Position numbers and translations under genes: made by a program. Positions 5,815 to 11,645 of a DNA stretch of 13,233 nt are shown here, one piece after another. The notes beneath the pieces were generated by a model. It was not told the DNA's origin. It worked only from the letters and a program-made list of their open reading frames with translations, and ran no database searches. The stretch comes from JBOHHM01 sp050725495 (GTDB taxonomy: Bacteria > Pseudomonadota > Gammaproteobacteria > Burkholderiales > Burkholderiaceae_C): positions 1-13,233 of the forward strand of contig JBOHHM010000288.1 in the NCBI GenBank assembly GCA_050725495.1, in the 5' to 3' direction. Position 1 is the stretch's first letter, and every line of letters starts with the position of its first letter.

Positions 5815-5844
5815 TGAGTGCCAATTTCTAAAAAGGTGCACTCA
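5815..5844 (+). promoter_or_regulatory. Start-codon hairpin with the cqsA ribosome binding site in its loop
   Basis: TGAGTGC (5815-5821) pairs with GCACTCA (5838-5844); the last A is the first base of the cqsA ATG. The 16-base loop contains the AAAAGG ribosome binding site (5831-5836). The 7-bp stem could tune translation or be a target for a small RNA. This is a prediction from pairing only. Confidence 0.35.
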
Positions 5845-7088
5845 TGGAAACTATCGAGCTATCTCTTGCAACTTCTGTTGTTAATCCGCCGCTCACCTCC
5901 CGTCTGCGCAAGCGCATCGCGCGTGATTTCACGCCGCGATGGGATGCGTCGTGGGGTGGCAAGTTTGTGTTTTATGGGCGACCCGCAGGGCCCAATGCCG
6001 TGCGTCTGGATGGCAATGACTACCTCGACATCACCGGGCATCCCGACATCGTGGCGGCGCAGGTGGCTGCTTTGCGCATGGACAAAGAGTTTGTCATCCA
6101 GTCGGGCGTCTTTTTGCAGAACGATCATCCCGCGCATGCGCTGGAAATCGCACTGGCCCGATGGGTGGGCAAGGAAGATGGTCTTATTTGTCAGTCGGGC
6201 TATGCGGCCAATACCGGCTTGCTGCAGGCGATTGCCGATCCGCAAACGCCGGTCTATGTGGATACGATGGCCCACACCTCGCTGTGGGAGGGCGTGCACG
6301 CGGCCCGGGCCACGGGCTACCCGTTTCGCCACAACGACCCCGAGCATCTGGAGCGCATGATGGCGCGTCATGGCCCCGGCGTGGTGGTTGTGGACTCGGT
6401 CTACAGCACGACCGGCGCCCTGTGCCCCTTGCGCCAGATGGTGGAGGTCACTGAAAAGCACGGCGGCATGATTGTGGTGGACGAATCCCATTCGCTGGGC
6501 ACCCATGGTCCGCAGGGAGCGGGCCTGTGTGCAGCATTGGGCCTGAGCGAGCGCGTGCATTTCATCACGGCCAGCCTGGCCAAGGCCTTTGCGGGCCGCG
6601 CCGGCTTCTTCACCATGCCGCGCGAGATACGCTACTACATGCTCTGCTCCAGCTTCCCCAACATCTTCAGCTCCTGCCTGCTGCCGCATGAAATTGGGGG
6701 CCTGGCCGCCACGCTCAAGGTGATCCAGGCCAGCGACGATGCCAGGAGCCGTTTGCAGGCCAACACGGCCCGCCTGCGCGCCAGCCTGTCGGACCTGGGC
6801 TACCCGATCCATCAGGGCACGGAGCAGATCATCGCGCTGGAAGCCGGCGCCGAGCCCGACACCATAGCCCTGCGTGACCGGCTCGAAGAGCATGATGTGT
6901 TCGGCGCGATTTTTGGCGCGCCAGCCACCAGCCGAAACCGCTCCATGGTGCGCTTGACGCTGAGCGCCGGCTTGACCGACGCCGAGATGAGTCATGTGGA
7001 GTGGGCCGCCCGGGCCGTGGCGCCGCTGGTCAAGCCCTGGGACTGGCCGATTGCCAAGCGCAATCGCGCGCAGTCGCTCGATGCCTAG
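5844..7088 (+). CDS. cqsA: CqsA/LqsA-type alpha-hydroxyketone autoinducer synthase
   Basis: A 414-residue PLP enzyme of the alpha-oxoamine synthase family, specifically the quorum-sensing branch that joins an amino-acid derivative to an acyl-CoA to build CAI-1/LAI-1-type signals. Segments closely matching what I recall of Vibrio CqsA are SLWEG (146-150), RHGPGVVVVDSVYSTTG (175-191), VVDESHSLGTHGP (211-223), TASLAKAFAGRAG (242-254) and IFSSCLLPHE (274-283). K247 in SLAK is the PLP lysine; D213 and H216 are the cofactor-contacting Asp and His of VVDESHS; H144 is the ring-stacking His. These SLWEG and SHSLGTHGP features separate it from ordinary biotin (BioF) and threonine (KBL) pathway relatives. 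The AAAAGG site is 7 bases from the ATG. A lux-box-like palindrome lies upstream, and its kinase and regulator genes follow convergently, sharing 4 bases at the stops. The acyl chain used cannot be read from the sequence. Confidence 0.93.
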   Translation: METIELSLATSVVNPPLTSRLRKRIARDFTPRWDASWGGKFVFYGRPAGPNAVRLDGNDYLDITGHPDIVAAQVAALRMDKEFVIQSGVFLQNDHPAHALEIALARWVGKEDGLICQSGYAANTGLLQAIADPQTPVYVDTMAHTSLWEGVHAARATGYPFRHNDPEHLERMMARHGPGVVVVDSVYSTTGALCPLRQMVEVTEKHGGMIVVDESHSLGTHGPQGAGLCAALGLSERVHFITASLAKAFAGRAGFFTMPREIRYYMLCSSFPNIFSSCLLPHEIGGLAATLKVIQASDDARSRLQANTARLRASLSDLGYPIHQGTEQIIALEAGAEPDTIALRDRLEEHDVFGAIFGAPATSRNRSMVRLTLSAGLTDAEMSHVEWAARAVAPLVKPWDWPIAKRNRAQSLDA

Positions 7089-8065
7089 TCCTGCACGGCG
7101 CGCCTGGGCTGTTGCGCCAGCCAGTGCCTGTAGCCCCTGCTGGGTGTCGCGTGGTACTCGTCGCCCACCGGGAACAGCGCTCCCAGCAGCGACTCTTCGC
7201 GCCCGATCGGGAAAGCCGGGGTCAAATCGGGCGGTGTCTTGCGCCCCAGGGCTTGCCTCAGCTCCAGGTCGGCCAGCTTCTTGCCTTGCCTGATCTCGGC
7301 CAGGGCCTGGGGCCCCACGCCGGCGGCTTCGGCCAATTCGGCGAGTTCATTCAGGCCCTTGACGGGCTCCAACTGGAGCCAGCCCACGCGGCCGTCGGCA
7401 TCCATGCCCAGAATGCCGAACGGGTCGCCTATGACCACGTACTCGACCCAGCGCCGGGCCACTACCTCGGCCAGTTCCCGGGCGACCGAGGGCACGCGCA
7501 GCAGCGCGTGTTGCGTGGGGCCAAGCGTCGCCCGCCAGGTCTGCGAATGCCGGCCGCTGGCCGTGGCCTGCAGCTGCTGGATCGCGTCGATCAGGCGGCG
7601 CGAAACGTCCGGGGCCTGTTTGGTGATGAACTGTTCGATCAGGCCCTGATTGAAGGCCTTCACGGCAATCAGTTCGTCGGCCTGGCCCGTCAGTAGCACG
7701 CGCAAGCCCGGCCAGTCCACCAGCTCGCCCAGGGCTTGCAGCCCATTCATCGCCGGCATGGAGTAGTCCACGACGCACACCTGGGCCAGGGCGTAGCGCT
7801 CGCTGTGGCGGGCCCAGTAGCGCAGGATCTGCGGGATCAGCGGGGTGCCGCGTTCGCGCCATTGGTCGATGATTTGCTGCTGCTCCCAGGCGTCGGCCTC
7901 CCACAGCGGCGGCTCCTGCTGCAAATGGTTGATGCAGTCCTGGGGCCGCAGGAACAGCCGTACATGCCATTCACCGGGCAGGACGAGCGCGAGCATGTCC
8001 AGGTAGTCGGGATCATCGTCCAGAAAGACGATGGTGCCAGGGGATTGAAAAAGGGGAAAGCTCAT
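7085..8065 (-). CDS. Response regulator with enlarged receiver domain (LqsR/JqsR-like position)
   Basis: A 326-residue protein, second gene of the kinase-regulator pair. The receiver domain begins TIVFLDDDPDYLDML (acid pocket D16-D18), has the phospho-acceptor D100 in VVDYSMPAMNGL, T126 in LLTG and K149 in FITK. In a standard receiver the Asp lies near residue 54; here about 45 extra residues, including WEADAWEQQQIIDQWRER, separate the acid pocket from it. The C-terminal 160 residues contain YVVIGDPFGILGMD (209-222) and WLQLEP, with no DNA-binding motif or known enzyme signature I recognise. It should receive phosphate from the CqsS-like kinase encoded just upstream, 38 bases away. Legionella and Janthinobacterium alpha-hydroxyketone loci also carry separate response regulators (LqsR, JqsR); direct homology beyond the receiver was not testable here. 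Confidence 0.88.
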   Translation of the reverse strand: MSFPLFQSPGTIVFLDDDPDYLDMLALVLPGEWHVRLFLRPQDCINHLQQEPPLWEADAWEQQQIIDQWRERGTPLIPQILRYWARHSERYALAQVCVVDYSMPAMNGLQALGELVDWPGLRVLLTGQADELIAVKAFNQGLIEQFITKQAPDVSRRLIDAIQQLQATASGRHSQTWRATLGPTQHALLRVPSVARELAEVVARRWVEYVVIGDPFGILGMDADGRVGWLQLEPVKGLNELAELAEAAGVGPQALAEIRQGKKLADLELRQALGRKTPPDLTPAFPIGREESLLGALFPVGDEYHATPSRGYRHWLAQQPRRAVQD

Positions 8066-8103
8066 GGGACAGCCGGCGTCTGAAGTGGGTGTGGTGTGGA
8101 TTG

Positions 8104-9438
8104 TCAGTCCAATTGGGGTAGTTCAACGGTGAAGGTGGCACCTTTGCCTGGCTCGGATTTCACGCGGATGGAGCCGCGGGCGCTCTGGATGACCCGCTTG
8201 CAAAACGTCAGCCCGAGGCCGTGGCCCGTGCCGTGGTGGGTGGAGAAGAACGGCTCGAAGATGCGGGGCTGCAGTTGCGGGTCGATGCCGATGCCGCGGT
8301 CGGTGATCACAATGCGGCCCTTGTTCTGCAGGATCCCGACTTCAATCAACAGGTCGCCGGTTTGGGGCGGCGTACTCGCCGCGGCCAATGCGTTGAAGGC
8401 GTTTTTCAGCAGGTTCTCGACAACCTGGGTAAACAAGGCCGGTGGAGCCTCAAAGACGAAATCTCGGCGCACATGCAGCACCACGCATTCACGTTCCCGG
8501 GTGGTGCGATAGGGATAGTGCTGGGTCGCTTCGCGCAACAGATGGGCGGCCGACACGGCCTCGGTGTGTTGGGGCAGGCTCAGCAGCCGCGCGTTGACAA
8601 TCTGCGTGTCGATCTGGTGATTCATGTTGCGCACCAGGGTGTGCAGCCGGGTGGCAAGCTTGTCCAGCATGGAGTCGGTGTTGTCGCCGGACTGGACACG
8701 GGCCTCGCCGCGCATGGCGTCGCCGATCAGCGAGATGGTCGCCAGTGGGGTGCGCAACTCGTGCGCCATGATGCCCATGGAGGCCAGCGTGTGGTTCAGG
8801 TGTTCACGTCTAAGATTGGCCGAGGAGATGCCCATCAGCAAGGCCGCTGACCAACTGAACAGGATCACCACCGTGTTCACAGCAAGCTGTGTCTCAGACA
8901 GCTGGAGGGCTTGTGGACAGATCCCGTTGAACAGCAGCCAGGCCGACAGGCTTCCCGTGACCGTGCCTATCGTCGCAGCCCGCCAGTCCGTGACGTGGTA
9001 ATAGATCAGGATCATGGCGCAAACGCTTGCCAACCAGACCGTATTGCCGTGGTTGCACAAGTACATCCAGCTGAACAAGAAGGGCAGTTGCAGCCAGCAG
9101 ACGGCGCTGAACGCATGTGCTGCCAGCTTGCTGGAGGGGTCGCGGTAGACTGGCTTGAGCAGCAGGACCAGGCCCGAGGCGCCCATCAGGGCCCGCAACC
9201 AGTAATTCTCGTAGGGCTGCTTCAGCCATTCACCCCAGATCCATGCGAACAAGGGGTGTCCCAACGCAGTAAATACACCCAGCCAGCGCAGGCGTGCAGG
9301 CGAGGGGTGCAGGATCGGGGTCAGGGGAGCATCGATGAGCTCGTCGCGGACCTGGCGCAACCCATGAGCCCCCTTGACCCAGGTGGGCCACCAGCTGTGT
9401 AGGGGGCGGCGCAGGCGCGGGTAGTCAGAGTGCGGCAC
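8104..9438 (-). CDS. cqsS: CqsS-like membrane sensor histidine kinase
   Basis: A 444-residue kinase: six hydrophobic helices at about 51-205, then dimerisation and ATPase domains. GHPLFAWIWGEW (60-71), QPYENYWLR (74-82) and LPFLFSWM (118-125) follow the CqsS sensor pattern. W135 and S138 line up with W104 and S107 of Vibrio cholerae CqsS, residues reported to recognise the CAI-1 head group; M202 falls where C170, which affects tail length, would be. The phospho-acceptor is H226 (MAHELRTPL), with N-box NLLKNAFNAL (342-351), DRGIGI (380-385), FEPFF (394-398) and GHGLGL (405-410). Unlike Vibrio CqsS it lacks a C-terminal receiver; the separate regulator gene downstream supplies it. It starts with GTG and has no clear ribosome binding site, so the exact start is less certain. 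It probably reads the product of CqsA and switches kinase/phosphatase activity. Confidence 0.9.
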   Translation of the reverse strand: MPHSDYPRLRRPLHSWWPTWVKGAHGLRQVRDELIDAPLTPILHPSPARLRWLGVFTALGHPLFAWIWGEWLKQPYENYWLRALMGASGLVLLLKPVYRDPSSKLAAHAFSAVCWLQLPFLFSWMYLCNHGNTVWLASVCAMILIYYHVTDWRAATIGTVTGSLSAWLLFNGICPQALQLSETQLAVNTVVILFSWSAALLMGISSANLRREHLNHTLASMGIMAHELRTPLATISLIGDAMRGEARVQSGDNTDSMLDKLATRLHTLVRNMNHQIDTQIVNARLLSLPQHTEAVSAAHLLREATQHYPYRTTRERECVVLHVRRDFVFEAPPALFTQVVENLLKNAFNALAAASTPPQTGDLLIEVGILQNKGRIVITDRGIGIDPQLQPRIFEPFFSTHHGTGHGLGLTFCKRVIQSARGSIRVKSEPGKGATFTVELPQLD

Positions 9439-9506
9439 GGATCAATAGTCAGTCATCAATTGAGTATTGGGCCATGCTATTGTGCTGTCTCTTATGAAAC
9501 AAGTCG
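9439..9506. promoter_or_regulatory. Divergent promoter region between cqsS and luxR
   Basis: Only 68 bases separate the two start codons, so their promoters overlap here. ATCAAT occurs twice (9441-9446, 9455-9460), and AGTC is doubled at 9447-9454. A possible extended -10 for luxR is TGCTATTGT (9475-9483), with no good -35. No Shine-Dalgarno sequence is obvious for either gene. The lux-box-like site lies just to the right, inside the luxR reading frame. Confidence 0.45.
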
Positions 9507-10175
9507 ATGCAGTTACCTGTTAACTTTGACAGTGTGAGCCTGGATGGCCTGCTCAGTGACTGGGTGTGCGCCCTGCGCGAATTCTCGGTCGAGGCTGTGG
9601 CGGTGCTGGGCCCCAACCCGTTTGGCGGCATGGAAGAGCGGCAGGTGGTGGCCGTCCATCCCCCCTTGTTGGCCGATGCAGCCCAGGCACTGGCAGAAAG
9701 CCGTGACTTCGGTGCCCCCTGGCGCGATTCGGACGCGCCGCTGGTGGCCTGGCAACACATCGCCAAATCGGACCCGCTCAGCGCCTGCCGCTGGCGGCGG
9801 CTGTGGCTGGCGCGTGGCTTCCAGACCGTGATCCGTGTGGAGTTCTCGCTGCCGGCCGGGCGCGCGTTCGAGTGCTTCATGTTCAGCCCGCGCGAGCTGC
9901 ATGACCGGGCCGAGGCGGCTGCGCTGGTCTGGTCGGCGCTCAATATCTGGCCCCTGGTCAAGCGCGCCATTGCGAACGACCGCTGCAACCTGAGCCCGCG
10001 TGAGCGGGCCTGCCTGCTGCTGGCGTTTGAGGGCCAGACCGCGCGCGAAAGCTCGGAGAAGCTGTCGTGCAGCGAGCGTACCGTGAACTACCACCTGGCC
10101 AATGCCATGAACAAGCTCAAGGTCGACAACAAGCTGGCGGCGATTCAGCGCGCCTGCTGGGCTGGCGCGATCTGA
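9507..10175 (+). CDS. LuxR-type transcriptional regulator
   Basis: A 222-residue regulator with a C-terminal LuxR/FixJ helix-turn-helix: NLSPRERACLLLAFEG (161-176), then SCSERTVNYHLANAMNKL (187-204) and VDNKLAAIQRA (206-216). The TVNYHL...NAM.KL.V.NK wording is that of quorum-sensing LuxR proteins rather than two-component NarL types. The N-terminal 155 residues have the length of an acyl-homoserine-lactone domain and a D89-P90 pair reminiscent of it, but the Trp/Tyr pocket signature is not evident, so another ligand or none is possible. No autoinducer (LuxI-type) synthase gene is seen. It diverges from the kinase gene and carries a lux-box-like site over codons 4-9. No ribosome binding site precedes the ATG; an in-frame GTG at 9534 would put that site just upstream of the gene. 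Its likely targets are cqsA and itself. Confidence 0.88.
   Translation: MQLPVNFDSVSLDGLLSDWVCALREFSVEAVAVLGPNPFGGMEERQVVAVHPPLLADAAQALAESRDFGAPWRDSDAPLVAWQHIAKSDPLSACRWRRLWLARGFQTVIRVEFSLPAGRAFECFMFSPRELHDRAEAAALVWSALNIWPLVKRAIANDRCNLSPRERACLLLAFEGQTARESSEKLSCSERTVNYHLANAMNKLKVDNKLAAIQRACWAGAI
9517..9532. promoter_or_regulatory. Second lux-box-like site at the luxR start
   Basis: CTGTTAACTTTGACAG fits CTGT-N8-ACAG. Its reverse complement, CTGTCAAAGTTAACAG, matches the core upstream of cqsA (5760-5775) at 15 of 16 positions. It overlaps codons 4-9 of the annotated luxR reading frame and lies about 80-95 bases upstream of the cqsS start codon. It could allow autoregulation of luxR and control of the kinase-regulator operon. 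Confidence 0.7.
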
Positions 10176-11596
10176 AGCACCTCCTGGGCGGCCTGTTCGT
10201 AGGCATGGGCCAGCTGCAGCAAGGCGAAGTCGGCCTGCGGCCGGCCGATGATCTGCAGACCCATGGGCAGCCCTTCGGCGTTGAATCCGGCCGGCACACT
10301 GATGCAAGGCAGGCCGGCCAGGGTCGCGTAGATCACGACTTCCATCCAGCGGTGGTAGCTGTCCATCTCGGTCTGGCCGATGCGCTGCGGCCAGCGCAGG
10401 CTGGCCTCGAACGGCCAGACCTGGGCCGCGGGCAGCGCCAGGTAGTCATAGGTCTCCAACAACGTCAGCATCTGCTGGTAGAAGCTCGTGCGCTGGGCGC
10501 TCGCCGCCAGCAGTTGAGGGCCGCTCAGGCCCTGGGCCTGGTCGTATTCCCAGAGCGCTTCGGGCTTGATGGCCTCGCGGTTCTTCGCGTTCAGCAGCAG
10601 GGGCGCGATGCGCGAGGCCACCAGGGCCCGCCGCCAGACCAGCCAGGTCTGCCAGATGGTCTCGGGAGCCATGCCCAGGGCTGTGGGCTCGACCACGCAG
10701 CCCCGAGCGCCCAGGCGCTTCAGCCCCTGGGCGCAGACATCCAGAATGCCTGCTTCCATCGGCAGGTAGCCGCCCAGGTCGGCCAGCCAGCCGATTTTTC
10801 GGCCCTTGGGATCGAAGTCGAGTGGAGCCCTGAACTGCTGGCCATCCTGTGCTATCGAAAGAGGAGCGCATGCGTCGTAGCCGGCCTGCACGCTCAGCAG
10901 CATGGCCAGGTCTTTGACGGTGCGCGCCATCGGGCCCTCGGTGCCGAGCTGCGAGATCCAGACGTCGGGCGCCGGCGCCATCGGCACGCGGCCCTGCGAG
11001 GGTCGCAGGCCGAAGATGTTGTTCCAGGCCGCCGGGTTGCGCAGGCTGCCCATGAAGTCCGAGCCGTCGGCCACCGGCAGCATGTGCTGGGCCAGCGCCA
11101 CGGCCGTGCCGCCACTGCTGCCACCGGCGGATTTGGTCGGGTCGTAGGCATTGCGCGTGACGCCGAAGACTTCGTTGAAGGTATGCGAGCCCAGGCCGAA
11201 CTCGGGCGCATTGGTCTTGCCGATCACGATGCAGCCGGCGGCCTTCATGCGAGCGGCCATCAGGCCATCGTCCCGGGGCACGAAGTCGCGCAGCAGCGGC
11301 GAGCCCATGGTGGTGGGGATGCCGGCGCTGTGCGACAGGTCCTTGATGGCCTGCGGCATGCCGTGCATCCAGCCCATGGACTCGCCGCGTGCCAGCTGGG
11401 CATCGCGCGCATCGGCCTGGCGCAGCAGCTCATCGCCATCCTGCAGGTTGACGATCGCGTTGTACTGCGGGTTGACCTCGGCAATGCGTGACAGATAGGC
11501 CTGCATGACTTCGCGGCATGAAACCTGCTTGGCATGGATGGCTGCCGACAGCGCATCGGCATCGAGTCGGGTTATCGCTAGGTTGGTCGGGCTCAT
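10145..11596 (-). CDS. Amidase-signature family hydrolase
   Basis: A 483-residue serine amidase that hydrolyses a C-N amide bond. The Ser-cisSer-Lys triad is visible: K85 in AIKD, cis-S160 in SAGGSSGGTA (156-165) and nucleophile S184 in DGSDFMGSLRNPA (177-189). The spacings (75 and 24) equal those of the family prototype FAAH. The DGSDFMGSLRNPAAWNN wording fits a sub-branch that includes 6-aminohexanoate cyclic-dimer hydrolase-like and other broad amidases; the substrate is unknown and this is not clearly GatA. The ATG at 11596 has AGGA upstream; a longer in-frame reading runs into the divergent gene's signal-peptide region and is unlikely. The 3' end overlaps the luxR gene by 31 bases. It diverges from an ABC binding-protein gene, suggesting uptake plus hydrolysis of the same compound. 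Confidence 0.92.
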   Translation of the reverse strand: MSPTNLAITRLDADALSAAIHAKQVSCREVMQAYLSRIAEVNPQYNAIVNLQDGDELLRQADARDAQLARGESMGWMHGMPQAIKDLSHSAGIPTTMGSPLLRDFVPRDDGLMAARMKAAGCIVIGKTNAPEFGLGSHTFNEVFGVTRNAYDPTKSAGGSSGGTAVALAQHMLPVADGSDFMGSLRNPAAWNNIFGLRPSQGRVPMAPAPDVWISQLGTEGPMARTVKDLAMLLSVQAGYDACAPLSIAQDGQQFRAPLDFDPKGRKIGWLADLGGYLPMEAGILDVCAQGLKRLGARGCVVEPTALGMAPETIWQTWLVWRRALVASRIAPLLLNAKNREAIKPEALWEYDQAQGLSGPQLLAASAQRTSFYQQMLTLLETYDYLALPAAQVWPFEASLRWPQRIGQTEMDSYHRWMEVVIYATLAGLPCISVPAGFNAEGLPMGLQIIGRPQADFALLQLAHAYEQAAQEVLQIAPAQQAR

Positions 11597-11611
11597 GTTT
11601 GGTCCTATATT
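11583..11611 (+). promoter_or_regulatory. Candidate sigma-70 promoter for the ABC binding-protein gene
   Basis: TTGGTC (11583-11588) and TATATT (11606-11611, 5 of 6 to consensus) are 17 bases apart. The -35 overlaps the beginning of the amidase gene on the other strand, so the two divergent genes could be regulated together. Read by eye. Confidence 0.45.
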
Positions 11612-11645
11612 GGGGCTTGGCCGTTTACTTTGTGGAGTCTTGGCA

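Noticed and set aside
5859..6995. Minus-strand open frame of 378 codons
   Set aside because: Antisense shadow of cqsA; His/Gln/Ala-rich with no recognisable domain.
9507..10175. NarL/FixJ-type response regulator
   Set aside because: No receiver domain: there is no acidic pocket or phospho-acceptor Asp in the N-terminal half.
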